Source: Oscillospiraceae bacterium (GTDB lineage Bacteria; Bacillota; Clostridia; Oscillospirales; SIG627). Taken from it: a DNA stretch of 64,000 nucleotides. The stretch is taken from contig JAYFRN010000006.1 in assembly GCA_034925865.1 (NCBI GenBank), positions 260,236 to 324,235 on the forward strand, written 5' to 3'. Under the pieces are notes generated by a model. The model was not told the origin of the DNA. It made no database searches and saw nothing but the letters and a program-made list of their open reading frames with translations. The translations under genes were made by a program, and so were the position numbers. Shown in pieces: positions 17,943 to 27,900 of the stretch. The first letter of the stretch is position 1, and every line of letters begins with the position of its first letter.

Positions 17943-20435
17943 TCAGCTGCGCTCCGCTTTCGTTTTCCCGTCTTCATAGGAAACCGTGATTTTATCACCG
18001 GAGGTGATTTTGCCTTCAAGGATATCCGTGGAAAGCGTGTCCTCAACACGTTTTTGGATAGCGCGTTTGAGAGGACGCGCTCCGTAGACGGGATCAAAGC
18101 CCTCGGCAGCAAGCTCGCTCACAAGCGTTTCATCAAAGACGAGTTCGATGGCGTTATTCAGCTTCATCCTCTCTCCGACTTCATTGAGCAGCTTGCGGGT
18201 AATTGCGCGGATGTTATCCTCGCTGAGACGGTTAAATATGACTATCTCGTCCACGCGGTTTAAAAATTCTGGGCGGAACAGCTCCTTTAACGCCTTGCTG
18301 ATGCTTTCCGCGTCACGTTTTGCGGTATCCGCGGCTTTTTCAGAGAGCGAGGCGGTGGTGAAGCCGGAGGCTTTCAAAGCGGGAAGATCGCTTGTACCAG
18401 CGTTTGAGGTCATTATTACGACCGAATTTTTGAAATCAACGGTACGTCCGTGGGAATCTGTGAGAATGCCGTCGTCGAGAATCTGCAGAAGCAGATTGAA
18501 TACGTCGGGATGAGCTTTTTCGATTTCGTCGAACAGTATCACGGAATAAGGATTACGGCGGATCTTTTCGGTAAGCCGGCCGCCGTCGTCAAATCCGACA
18601 TATCCCGGAGGCGAACCGATAAGTTTTGAAATGCTGTGCTTTTCCATGAATTCCGACATATCAATTCTAATAAGCTTATTCTGATCGCCGAACAGAACCT
18701 CCGCGAGAGCCTTTGAAAGCTCTGTCTTGCCGACGCCGGTGGGACCGCAGAATATAAAGCTGCCCGTAGGACGTTTGGGATCGGAAAGCCCTGTACGGCT
18801 GCGTCTGATCGCGCGGGCGACCGCGGAAACAGCGTCGTCCTGACCGATCACGCGCCGCTTAAGTTCTTCCTCAAGGCCAAGAAGCTTTTCAGAGTCGCTT
18901 TTCAAAAGACGCGCGACAGGAATTTTTGTCCATTGAGTTATAATTTCCGCTATGTCGTTTTCGTCTATGAAGTTTTTTGCGCTGTTGGCTTCTTCAAAAG
19001 CCTTCTTTTTAGCTTCGAATTCATCCGACAGCTTTTTTTTCTGCTCAAGCAGCTCCTTGGCTTTCTCATAGCTTTCGGATTTAACGGCTGAGCTTTTCTG
19101 AACCTCAAGCTCGTCGATCTGTTTTTGAAGTCCGGCTATATCCTCGGGCAGCGCTCCGTTTTTAATACGGATGCGGCTTTGCGCTTCGTCTATCAGGTCG
19201 ATGGCTTTATCAGGGAGAAATCTGTCGCTGATATAGCGTTTTGAAAGCCTTACGGCGGCAGAAATCGCTCCGTCAGTGATCTTGATCTTATGATGCGCTT
19301 CGTATTTCGGCTTAAGGCCGTTAATAATGGCTATGGATTCTTCTTCGGTCGGTTCGCCGACGAGAACAGATTGAAATCTGCGTTCAAGCGCGGCATCTTT
19401 TTCAATAGTACGGTATTCGTTGAGTGTAGTCGCGCCGATAACCTGCATTTCGCCTCTTGCGAGAGCGGGCTTTAGAATATTGGCGGCATCCATCGCGCCT
19501 TCGGCCGCGCCGGTGCCGACGAGGGTGTGTATTTCATCAATGAAAAGTATGACGTCTCCGGCTTTAATGACCTCGTCGATCACGGCCTTTATTCTTTCCT
19601 CAAATTCGCCGCGGTATTTGCTTCCGGCGACTGCCGCCGCCATGTCAAGCGCGACGACGCGCTTTCCGCTGAGCGTTTCGGGCACCGCGCCGGATGCGAT
19701 GCGCTGAGCAAGTCCTTCCGCGATCGCGGTTTTGCCGACTCCCGGTTCTCCTATCAAACAGGGATTGTTTTTCGTACGGCGCGACAGGATCTGAATTACA
19801 CGGCAGAGCTCGGTTTCGCGTCCGATGAGCGGATCAAGCTTGTTTTCCTTTGCCAGAGCGGTGAGGTCGCGCCCGAATTTATCGAGAGTGGGTGTTTTTG
19901 TGTTTTTTTTCTGCGCTTTTGTGTTTGTTTTGCCTGTGTCGGCTCGTCCATCTGAAGGAATTTCAGATTCGGAGCTTTCCTGACCGTCAAATTCGGAATT
20001 CCCGTAAAACCTCGACTTTATTTCATTGACGATCATTTCGGCGGTGATATTTTCATCCGAAAGGATTTTTACCGCGAGAGAATCGCTTTCACCTACGAGA
20101 GAGAGCAAAATATGATATGTGTCGACAGCTTCCGCGCCCTCACGCGATGCCCAATAAGCCGCGTTTTTAATAATACGATCGGCGCGCGGTGTTATCTGGG
20201 TTATGTTGGTGTCGGTTTTTTCGCCTTTTCCGGCATAGGATTCTGTGCGGCTTTTGATATCGTCGATATCTCCGCCTAGCGAGGATATGATCTCCGCCGC
20301 TGCGCATCCCAGATTTGTCATAAGCCCGATCAGGATATGTTCGCTGCCAATATAGTCGTGCCCCATTTCAGAAGCTGCCTTTGCTGCCGAATTCAACGCT
20401 TCCGCGGCTTCGGGAGTGAATTTATAATTATACAT
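17943..20435 (-). CDS. clpC: ATP-dependent Clp protease ATP-binding subunit ClpC
   Basis: HSP100 unfoldase that feeds ClpP and, in Firmicutes, degrades arginine-phosphorylated proteins. 830 residues: Clp N-domain repeats (residues 1-145), AAA1 with [10 protein letters not shown] and [11 protein letters not shown], a coiled M-domain around [18 protein letters not shown]2 with [10 protein letters not shown] and [12 protein letters not shown], then the C-terminal D2 small domain. Last gene of the ctsR operon. The 82-nt gap to mcsB holds a shortened palindromic element (copy F). AAAGAGGTGA precedes the ATG. Confidence 0.97.
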   Translation of the reverse strand: MYNYKFTPEAAEALNSAAKAASEMGHDYIGSEHILIGLMTNLGCAAAEIISSLGGDIDDIKSRTESYAGKGEKTDTNITQITPRADRIIKNAAYWASREGAEAVDTYHILLSLVGESDSLAVKILSDENITAEMIVNEIKSRFYGNSEFDGQESSESEIPSDGRADTGKTNTKAQKKNTKTPTLDKFGRDLTALAKENKLDPLIGRETELCRVIQILSRRTKNNPCLIGEPGVGKTAIAEGLAQRIASGAVPETLSGKRVVALDMAAAVAGSKYRGEFEERIKAVIDEVIKAGDVILFIDEIHTLVGTGAAEGAMDAANILKPALARGEMQVIGATTLNEYRTIEKDAALERRFQSVLVGEPTEEESIAIINGLKPKYEAHHKIKITDGAISAAVRLSKRYISDRFLPDKAIDLIDEAQSRIRIKNGALPEDIAGLQKQIDELEVQKSSAVKSESYEKAKELLEQKKKLSDEFEAKKKAFEEANSAKNFIDENDIAEIITQWTKIPVARLLKSDSEKLLGLEEELKRRVIGQDDAVSAVARAIRRSRTGLSDPKRPTGSFIFCGPTGVGKTELSKALAEVLFGDQNKLIRIDMSEFMEKHSISKLIGSPPGYVGFDDGGRLTEKIRRNPYSVILFDEIEKAHPDVFNLLLQILDDGILTDSHGRTVDFKNSVVIMTSNAGTSDLPALKASGFTTASLSEKAADTAKRDAESISKALKELFRPEFLNRVDEIVIFNRLSEDNIRAITRKLLNEVGERMKLNNAIELVFDETLVSELAAEGFDPVYGARPLKRAIQKRVEDTLSTDILEGKITSGDKITVSYEDGKTKAERS

Positions 20436-20449
20436 GGATTTTCACCTCT

Positions 20450-20514
20450 TTATTAGTTTGGAATTTAAATAATTACCGCAAAAAGGCTTATTTAAATGCC
20501 GTTTAATTACTGAT
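20450..20514 (+). repeat. Palindromic intergenic element, copy F (central hairpin lost)
   Basis: Keeps the two arms (GGAATTTAAATAATTACCGC and TTATTTAAATGCCGTTTAAT) but the 40-nt central hairpin is gone. It sits between mcsB and clpC. Confidence 0.75.
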
Positions 20515-20517
20515 AGT

Positions 20518-21567
20518 TTATGATTGATTCAGAACGTCTCTTAGCTTGTCCGCTCTGATACTGTCGCGTACTGACGGACGCTCTGCTTCGCGGTCCGCAA
20601 GAGCGAGGTGAGCCGGCATCAGATTTGTAATAAGCTTGTCTGCTTCTGCGTATGAGCACATATTATCCAGCCCGATTTCACGTCCCATACGTATGCAGGA
20701 ATATATATCGGAAAGCTCTGCGGACGAAATGCGCCGTGCGAATTTAGCGGTGCCGAGAGCGCGGTATATCCTGTCCTCTGTTGCGGCCTGAGTATGCTTG
20801 ATGAGCGATGTCCGTTCACGGCGTTCGCTTTCTATTATACGTCTTGCTATGTTTTCAAACCACGTTATTATTTCGCTTTCGCTTCGTCCGGCGGAGGAAC
20901 GGTTGGAGATCTGATAAAGCATTCCCCACGCTTCAGAGCCTTCTCCATAAATGCCTCTTATGAGGCAACCGGTTTTATCAATGGCATCTATAAGCGAATT
21001 GATTTTGCCGGACATAGTAAGAGAGGGCAGGTGGAGCATTGCCGAAATGCGGAACGCGCAGCCCAGATTTGTAGGACAGGCTGTCAGATAACCCAGCTTT
21101 TCGTCGAAGGCTATGGTGAGCTTTTCGGAGATCATATCGTCTGCTTTTCCGGCTGCTTCGTATGCGGAAGCGATATCAAAGCCCGGAACGATCGCCTGTA
21201 TTCGCATGTGATCCTCTTCATTTACCATAACGGAGAGCTTCACACCCGATGCCGAATCGGCATTCTTTGCTTCGATCAGCATTCCGTCTGCGGCCTGCGC
21301 GAAGTCGGGGCTTGAAAGATGGCTTTCGACATAGCTCAAGCGTTCGATTTCGGAGAGCTTTGAAAAATCAATAAATGAGAATTTATCCGGATTGAAAACC
21401 GCGCGTATTTTTTCGATCACTGAAGCTTTTCCTGCCTTGTCAAGTCTTTGCGGAAACGGCGTGTTTTCCAGATTCCGCGCAAGGCGAACTCTTGTTGAAA
21501 TGACGACATCGGAATCTTTTTTGTTTGAGTTTGTATTCTGCTCTTTTGAATCAAAATTATCTGACAT
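20518..21567 (-). CDS. mcsB: Protein arginine kinase McsB
   Basis: Phosphorylates arginines on CtsR and on misfolded proteins, marking them for ClpC-ClpP. 349 residues of phosphagen-kinase fold. Motifs: VVISTRVRLARNLENTPFP near the N-terminus, LTACPTNLGCAFRISAMLH (active-site loop; the usual NLGTG reads NLGCA), GEGSEAWGMLYQISNR. Third gene in ctsR-mcsA-mcsB-clpC. The 202-nt gap from mcsA is unusually long and contains a truncated palindromic element. Confidence 0.95.
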   Translation of the reverse strand: MSDNFDSKEQNTNSNKKDSDVVISTRVRLARNLENTPFPQRLDKAGKASVIEKIRAVFNPDKFSFIDFSKLSEIERLSYVESHLSSPDFAQAADGMLIEAKNADSASGVKLSVMVNEEDHMRIQAIVPGFDIASAYEAAGKADDMISEKLTIAFDEKLGYLTACPTNLGCAFRISAMLHLPSLTMSGKINSLIDAIDKTGCLIRGIYGEGSEAWGMLYQISNRSSAGRSESEIITWFENIARRIIESERRERTSLIKHTQAATEDRIYRALGTAKFARRISSAELSDIYSCIRMGREIGLDNMCSYAEADKLITNLMPAHLALADREAERPSVRDSIRADKLRDVLNQS

Positions 21568-21651
21568 ATGAATTATCTCCTTTGTGTTATGATGGCGGAT
21601 GTTTTATGGGGCTTCGCTCCGTTCCCCGCTTAAGGACTCTTTAAAAAGCGT

Positions 21652-21704
21652 TTTATTAACTCGATATTTAAATAATTATCGTTTTAAATAATAATCCCTT
21701 AAAA
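21652..21704 (+). repeat. Palindromic intergenic element, copy G (truncated)
   Basis: TATTAACTCGATATTTAAAT and then TAATTATCG match the left end of copy A; the right side is degenerate. It lies in the mcsA-mcsB gap, close to two other small hairpins (21609-21630 and 21735-21754). Confidence 0.6.
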
Positions 21705-21769
21705 TTTCATTTGGGGATCTTGAGTTTCTTGACAGGCTTCTTTTCAAAGAAGCCGCGCGTCCTTTTATA

Positions 21770-22360
21770 TTATTTACCTTCGTTTTCGATTGAACGGATT
21801 TCGTCGCGGAGCTTCGCGGCTGATTCATAATCCTCGTCGGCGATGGCTTTTTTTATTTTTGCCTTGAGCTCTGAAAGCTTCTGAGCGTTTTTATTTTCAG
21901 AGGTGGCAGGCTGTTGTTTTACTTCTGCTTTCTTTTCTCCGCGTCTTAAAAAGCTGAGCGGCCTTTTACCCTTGTGTTCGCCCTTTGTCAGTGAATTTGT
22001 GTCAAGATACTCAGAGAAGAAGCTGTAACAATTGCCGCAGCCGAATCTGCCGGAATTCGTTATATCTGAAATCGTCGAATGACATACGGGGCAGGCGGCG
22101 CCGGGGCCTTTGAGCGCGTGGGCCGTAGACTGGTCAGAAAGCTTGTTTGTGCCGAACATTGGCAATCCGAAAAACGAATCGGAGAAAAAGTTGTCGAAGA
22201 TAGAAGCAAACGCGGGCTTGAAGTTGAATGCGTTTTTAATACCAAGCTTTTCGGCGCATTCAGAGCAAAGATTGCGCTCTTCTGTTTTTCCGTTGATTGT
22301 CTGTTTGTAATAAACGTTGGCGGTATTCTTGCCGCACTCGTCGCAAATAATGTTTTTCAT
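21770..22360 (-). CDS. mcsA: McsA, zinc-binding activator of McsB
   Basis: 196 residues. Two zinc fingers: CDECGKNTANVYY...CSECAEK (residues 5-40) and CPVCHSTISD...CGNCYSFF (about residues 90-115). The C-terminal UVR motif, IADEDYESAAKLRDEIRS, is shared with ClpC and UvrB. It binds and activates McsB. ATG at 22360 follows AAGGAGAT. Second gene of the operon, 46 nt after ctsR. Confidence 0.93.
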   Translation of the reverse strand: MKNIICDECGKNTANVYYKQTINGKTEERNLCSECAEKLGIKNAFNFKPAFASIFDNFFSDSFFGLPMFGTNKLSDQSTAHALKGPGAACPVCHSTISDITNSGRFGCGNCYSFFSEYLDTNSLTKGEHKGKRPLSFLRRGEKKAEVKQQPATSENKNAQKLSELKAKIKKAIADEDYESAAKLRDEIRSIENEGK

Positions 22361-22406
22361 AATAATAATCTCCTTTATATAAATTGTTTAAATTTGTTTT
22401 GGATTT

Positions 22407-22862
22407 TTACATTGCCGCGAGCCGCAGGATCACCGAGCGAAGCACGCAGGCTCTTACTGATGAACGCGTTTCTTTCTGAAGCGTATCCATCGCCCGTTCA
22501 CTCATGACTGACAGGAGCAAAGCGGCCTCGCGCTCTGTGATGATCTCATCTTGCATAAGATGAAGGATGAAGGCGCGGGCTTCATCATATTCGATTGAAT
22601 CACCAACTGCGCTGTATACATGCATCAGATACTGCGCCTTGTCCAGATGAACGCGTGTGATTCGGATGAATCCGCCGCCTCCTCGCCTTGATTCGACTAT
22701 ATAGCCTTTCTGCGGAGTGAACCGTGAGGTTATTACATAATTGATCTGGCTCGGGACGCATCCCATTCTGGTGGCGAGCTCATTGCGCCCTATTTCAAGC
22801 GTACCGTCGGAATCGTTCAACATTTCTTCTATCAGACGCGCTATCTGTTCTGATAATATCAT
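22407..22862 (-). CDS. ctsR: Transcriptional repressor CtsR
   Basis: Heat-labile dimeric repressor of clp genes. 151 residues from the ATG at 22862; an open frame continues 34 codons upstream but would cover the operator, so the shorter start is preferred. The winged helix spans residues 1-70, with ELATRMGCVPSQINYVITSR as recognition region and the glycine-rich wing RRGGGGFIRI whose arginine senses heat. It controls its own operon through the boxes at 22895 and 22949. Confidence 0.93.
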   Translation of the reverse strand: MILSEQIARLIEEMLNDSDGTLEIGRNELATRMGCVPSQINYVITSRFTPQKGYIVESRRGGGGFIRITRVHLDKAQYLMHVYSAVGDSIEYDEARAFILHLMQDEIITEREAALLLSVMSERAMDTLQKETRSSVRACVLRSVILRLAAM

Positions 22863-22894
22863 TTGATAATCGCTCGCTTTCTTTTGCGTTTGAC

Positions 22895-22911
22895 TTTGAC
22901 TTTCTTTGACC
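22895..22911 (-). promoter_or_regulatory. CtsR box, promoter-distal
   Basis: Minus strand GGTCAAAGAAAGTCAAA, a perfect match to the CtsR direct repeat RGTCAAA-NAN-RGTCAAA. It lies about 20-35 nt after the predicted transcription start. Confidence 0.92.
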
Positions 22912-22935
22912 TTGGTTATATGATACCACCATATA

Positions 22936-22964
22936 TATAAAAACGCAAAGTCAATAAAGGTCAA
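22936..22964 (-). promoter_or_regulatory. Promoter of the ctsR operon
   Basis: Minus strand TTGACC (22964-22959), 17-bp spacer, TTTATA (22941-22936). The -35 is part of the upstream CtsR box, so bound CtsR would exclude polymerase. Confidence 0.6.
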
Positions 22965-22975
22965 AGAAAGTCAAA
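22949..22975 (+). promoter_or_regulatory. CtsR box with three heptads, over the -35
   Basis: Plus strand AGTCAAT-AAA-GGTCAAA-GAA-AGTCAAA. The last two heptads are again the perfect box, inverted relative to 22895-22911; the first heptad is one base off consensus. Confidence 0.9.
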
Positions 22976-23051
22976 GCCAGCCTACTGATCCCGGAAAACC
23001 GGACTGAAGCTTATTATTTCTCACCGAATCTCATTTTTCCTCAGCTTTTTG

Positions 23052-23080
23052 TTGATTTTCATGTAAGTTTATTCTATACT
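23052..23080 (+). promoter_or_regulatory. Promoter of trmB
   Basis: TTGATT (23052-23057), 17-bp spacer, TATACT (23075-23080). It confirms the internal start of trmB at 23127. Confidence 0.65.
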
Positions 23081-23126
23081 GGTGTTATTGAAACAAATCG
23101 AAAGGTCAGAAGCTAATCGGATAAAT

Positions 23127-23789
23127 ATGAGGATGAGAAAAAAGAAGCACGGCGAAGAACGGATTGCGGCCTGTTCGGACATCATGTGCGTTACGCCGGA
23201 GGAAAACCGCGGAAAGTGGCGGCAATACTTGGAGAATAAATGCGGACGGCCTCTTCCGAGAGGCATTGAGCTGGAAATCGGGTGCGGCAAGGGCGCGTTT
23301 ATCGCCGCGACCGCCGCAAAAAATAATAACACAGGTTATGTCGCGCTGGAACTTGTGAGGGATGTTCTCATCCTTGCCATGGAAAAGGTTATGGCGGAAG
23401 GAACGGACAATATCGTTTTTTCAAATTGTAACGCCGAATTTTGTGAAAAGTTTTTCGCGCCGGGAGAAATTTCGCGGATATATTTGAATTTTTCAGATCC
23501 CTGGCCTAAAAAAAAGCACGCAAAACGTCGTCTGACCGCGCCTGCCTTCCTCACTGCCTACCGCAATATGCTTTCAACCGGGGGAGAGATACGCATGAAG
23601 ACGGATAACGCCGCGCTTTTTGAATTTTCTCTCGAAACCCTTCCGCAAAACGGATTTGATATATTATTCAGTACAAACGACCTGCATAATTCCGCCCTTG
23701 CCCCGGATAATATTATGACCGAATATGAAAAGAATTTTTCAGAAGCCGGAAATAAAATTAATATGCTCATCGCCAAAAGATCAGGTTAA
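23127..23789 (+). CDS. trmB: tRNA (guanine-N7-)-methyltransferase
   Basis: Methylates G46 of tRNA with SAM. 220 residues from the ATG at 23127 (MRMRKKKHGEE, the usual TrmB opening). Motifs: LEIGCGKGAFI for SAM binding and YLNFSDPWPKKKHAKRRL, the TrmB signature with catalytic Asp. Divergent from ctsR; 36 nt upstream of the pseudouridine synthase start, so the two RNA-modifying enzymes probably share a transcript. Confidence 0.95.
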   Translation: MRMRKKKHGEERIAACSDIMCVTPEENRGKWRQYLENKCGRPLPRGIELEIGCGKGAFIAATAAKNNNTGYVALELVRDVLILAMEKVMAEGTDNIVFSNCNAEFCEKFFAPGEISRIYLNFSDPWPKKKHAKRRLTAPAFLTAYRNMLSTGGEIRMKTDNAALFEFSLETLPQNGFDILFSTNDLHNSALAPDNIMTEYEKNFSEAGNKINMLIAKRSG

Positions 23790-23825
23790 ACGGGGACGAC
23801 GGGCTTCATGAAAGGAGCCGAAAAA

Positions 23826-24767
23826 ATGAAGACATTTAAAATCAACAATAACGATGCGGGGCAGAGGCTCGATAAATTCGTGCAGAAATCGACATCGGCG
23901 CTTCCTACGTCGCTTTTATATAAATATATCAGGCAAAAGCGAATAAAGGTTAACTCAAAACGCGCGGAAATTTCTTTGAAGCTATGCGAGGGCGACATTG
24001 TCGACATGTATATCCCGGAAGAATTTTTCGCCCCGGCCGACGATAGCTATAAAAGTCTGAAGCCTCATCTGGATATCGTTTATGAGGACGAAAATATACT
24101 GATAGTCAACAAGCCCTGCGGAATGTCGTGCCATCCCGATGAGGAGCAGACCACCGCGACGCTGATAGACTTTATTAAGGCATACCTTTTTCGCTCAGGC
24201 GCTTATGTTCCGGATTCGGAGGCGTCGTTTGCCCCGGCACTGTGCAACAGGATCGACAGGAACACCTGCGGAATCGTCATATGCGCTAAAAACTCTGCCG
24301 CTTTACGCGAGCTCAACAGGCTCATTAAAGAACGGCGTGTGGTGAAAAAATATCTTGCGCTTATCCACGGCAAGCCCAAAAGCAATCACATGACGCTTAC
24401 GCATTATCTGAAGAAAAACGCTTCGGAAAAGCTCGTAAAGGTATACACAACGCCGGATTCCGGCGGACTTATTGCGATTACGGAGCTTTTTTTATTAAGA
24501 TACGACAAAGAAAAGGACATTTCGCTTCTGGAGCTTATTCTGCATACCGGCAGAACGCATCAGCTCCGCGCACAGCTCGGATTCGTCGGTCTGCCGATGG
24601 TCGGCGACGGTAAATACGGCATAAACCGCGAGGACGCGCGCGCCGGATACGATCATCAGGCGCTCTGTGCATATTATTTAAAGCTGCTCCCGGAGCAAGG
24701 CGACCTGCTTTATTACCTCGGCGGGCGTGAATTCACTGTCGTCGCCGATGACAGATTCACAATGTAA
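23826..24767 (+). CDS. RluA-family pseudouridine synthase
   Basis: 313 residues from the ATG at 23826 (AAAGGAG nine bases upstream). The N-terminal S4-like RNA-binding segment (AGQRLDKFVQKS...LLYKYIRQKRIKVN) precedes the catalytic domain. The active-site motif reads CNRIDRNTCGIVI, with the catalytic Asp; many RluA enzymes have HRLDRxTSG, so this is a divergent subgroup common in clostridia. GRTHQLRAQLGFVGLPMVGD is also conserved. Exact RNA target not deducible. Possible terminator at 24857. Confidence 0.92.
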   Translation: MKTFKINNNDAGQRLDKFVQKSTSALPTSLLYKYIRQKRIKVNSKRAEISLKLCEGDIVDMYIPEEFFAPADDSYKSLKPHLDIVYEDENILIVNKPCGMSCHPDEEQTTATLIDFIKAYLFRSGAYVPDSEASFAPALCNRIDRNTCGIVICAKNSAALRELNRLIKERRVVKKYLALIHGKPKSNHMTLTHYLKKNASEKLVKVYTTPDSGGLIAITELFLLRYDKEKDISLLELILHTGRTHQLRAQLGFVGLPMVGDGKYGINREDARAGYDHQALCAYYLKLLPEQGDLLYYLGGREFTVVADDRFTM

Positions 24768-24856
24768 ATAGATAAAAGCAAAAACGGCATATACGGAATG
24801 TAGGAGCGTCCGTTTTATCATAAATTAAAGAGGATTGATTTTAAACCAATGAAAAT

Positions 24857-24892
24857 GCGCGGTATTTGCCCGTAAAAAGGCAGATACCGCGC
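24857..24892. terminator. Bidirectional terminator
   Basis: 14-bp stem GCGCGGTATTTGCC (24857-24870) with GGCAGATACCGCGC (24879-24892; one mismatch). It lies between convergent genes. Confidence 0.7.
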
Positions 24893-24957
24893 TGATTCTA
24901 TTGCGGATATATCAGGTTTTGGTGGCGAAGTTAGCCGTAGAAGCGAAAATTTTTTCC

Positions 24958-27900
24958 TTACCCTATCAGCACTCCTCCGGTTTCGCATCTGAATGCGTCT
25001 CCCGGCTTTATATCGGCGTAATATTCCGATTCTCCGTCGCGGATCTTTGTTTTACCGCCCATTCCGCGGCTTTTTTCGCCGCGTTCCCAGGATGTATCCT
25101 GAAGAGCGAACGGCATATCCGAAACAAAGCTTATACGATTGCCGCCGGATTTTATTTCGTTCATGTAATATGACGAGGGCTTTTCGTAATCGTCGGAGGA
25201 TATCACAGCCACTCTGCCGGAAAGCAATGAAGCTTCGGGCATTTCGCCCGCAATTTCAATTTCAATATGTCCGGAAGTATAGTCAACCTCGGTAATGGTT
25301 CCGTTATAATATGGATTTTCATGCTCCGGAGTTATAAAATCACCCGCTCGCGCTATGGTATATCCGTATGCCTCGGCGTATACAAGCCTGCCGGATTTAT
25401 ACCTGAAGAGCGCGAAAAGCGCGTCTGTCGTATATTCCGTTCCGGAGATATCGGAAAACGAAGCTTTACAGGAGCTGTCATGGCATGAAATGACGATGTC
25501 TTTGTATTCGCCGCTCTTGTATTCAACTTCACATCCGACCGGAGCGAAGCAGGGTGTGTTTTTATTAAATGACGCATTTATTAGTTGCAGCGGCTTTACG
25601 CGCGAAATAAACCGGCTGCCTTTATATGGCTCGAGAATATGGGCAAACACACATTTTTCGTTTTTTGCTTTTGTTGTCTTGCGGTGCATTACATAAGGAA
25701 CCCAAGGCGATTTTCCACGCTCGAAGCCTCCCATTTCGCCATACGCCCTTATGAGCTTCTCTTCGGAGGCATCATTGGGTACAGATATCTCCGATACGGC
25801 CAGTCCTACCTCAGAAGCATGACGGAAATTCCATTCCGCTCTGTGCTCTTCATCTATGTTCGCCTCTGCGTCTGCTTTCATCCAGGCGTAATCCGGCGCG
25901 GAATACAGCGTGACATCTTTTCCGGCAAGCGTTCCGGAAAGCTTTTCCCTTTTTTTTATTCCGGAAAACCGGATGTTTTTAAAATCCAGCCCGATACCCG
26001 AGGTGTTGTAATCGTAAAAGCTTCCGCCGTCGGCATACGCGAAATCGGCCGCAAAGGCGTTTTCACCGTCAGGCGCGGTTATGAGCGCCGCGGTGCGTCC
26101 GTAAAAGCATCCGGGATACGCTCCGGAGTTTTCCATCGATGACAGCTTCACGCGGCTGCCATCGATATGCGCTTTCAGCGAGGAATATGAGCGGCATTGG
26201 CTCTTTCCGTCGATAATGACCACCATACAGGCGCCGGAGCTTTGCTCCCATTCATGCCATTTTGAATCGGCCCATGTATAAGGATATCCGCCTCCGCCCG
26301 CCAGCAGATGATATCCGTACGCGCCGAGCCACAGCCCGAGCTTGTCGCCGTGGTCATGCGGAGCGGACGGCTGGCCGTACATAATAAGATGCTTTGTGTT
26401 TTCAAGACTTGTTCCCGAGCGAAGTATGCTTGTCTGCGAATCCTCTAGAAGCACTGATTCCGGAACGCCCGCGTCTTCCGATTTAAGCTTGTATATACCG
26501 CTGTCCGGAGCGCACGCAAGCAGCAGCATTGTTTCGTTTATAGAAGCGGAATCAAGGTTATCCAGTGATTCTACGCTTTTTACTCTTTCGCTCTCAAGCT
26601 CCTCCGGAGTATAACCTGACAGCGCGACAGCAATCATCCGTTTCAGATTTTCGTTGTGTGTCCTCGTGTACACCGCTTCCCAAAGAGGCGAATACGGAGC
26701 TTTGCTTTCAAGGCGGGATTGTTTTATGGGTTCGTTGTTGTTTATCTGGGTATCGCCGAAGGCCGGAGTGAGGTCTCCGCACAAAAGCTTGAAATGAAGT
26801 GAAATGATACTGCCGCAGTTCATTTTCGAATCGTCAAAAAGGTTAAGCACGCGTCCGTCAGAATATTTATACATATACGAGCAGTTGGGATACAGCATCA
26901 TCTCAAGAGAAATCAGCTTTTGATACTCCATCGAATCATACGCATATCTGCCGTCGCGGTAATAACAGTTTCGTATTTTTGACATAAACGACATGTCTCC
27001 GCCGTAAAGCGTGCTGTCCATCAGGCTGTCGCTGCCCATGAAAGCGGCGACGAGCATTTTCAAATGAATCCATCTGACAGAGCTGTCATGGGTGACGCCC
27101 TTGTTTATATCACATAAATCGATCGCATAAGGTATCATTTCATGTACGGCGCGTTTGATATTAAAGGGATTGTCTTTGCGGTTTGTACCATCAGGCGCGG
27201 GAGCTTTTTCGAAAGCCGCCGTGAGCTGATCCGACAGTGCGTCCGCGGCGTCGTAAACGATATCCAGCGCGTTGAAATAGTTGATCAGCATGAAGACCTC
27301 TGTCGTCGTCGGCTCCAGCATTTTCGCCATATCGGTTATCGTCCCGTCGCCGCGCCCGCCGTTCATATACGGATACAGATCTGCAATCCTGCCGAGGATT
27401 AGAAGAGCGCGCAGCGCGTATTTATTTTCGCCGGTCAGAAGATAAGCATACGCGAGATTAGATATGGCATAGAAATTATCAACGCCGCTTGTTTCCGGAC
27501 ATGCTTTTTTATCCGTTATCGTCGGGGCGTAAGGTATTCCCGTAAGCACCGAAAGGTTGTAAAACCGGTATGCCGCCGTGAACATATACTGCACGCCGGG
27601 ATTCGGAAAGCCCTCAGGGGCAATAAAACCGCTGCCATCGTCATCTAAGACGATTTCCTCTCCTGTTGAGGGATTTTTTATCACACAGCCGTTTTTGTAC
27701 CACACTCCGGTCAATGGATTGTAATATTCATACGGCCTTTCAATGCACATCTGCAGCGAATTACGGTTTCCTCCTGTGACGGGATCTCCGTAATACTGTC
27801 CGGGGGTGGCTGCGCGCGGATTGGCCGCCGGAAGCATATCGAATATCTCCGCGTCGGTTTTTCCAATCCAGTAATTTGCTTTTGCAATTATTTTGGCGGC

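Noticed and set aside
22863-22964. N-terminal extension of ctsR by 34 codons
   Set aside because: It would be translated from the CtsR operator and promoter region, and the peptide is unlike CtsR N-termini.
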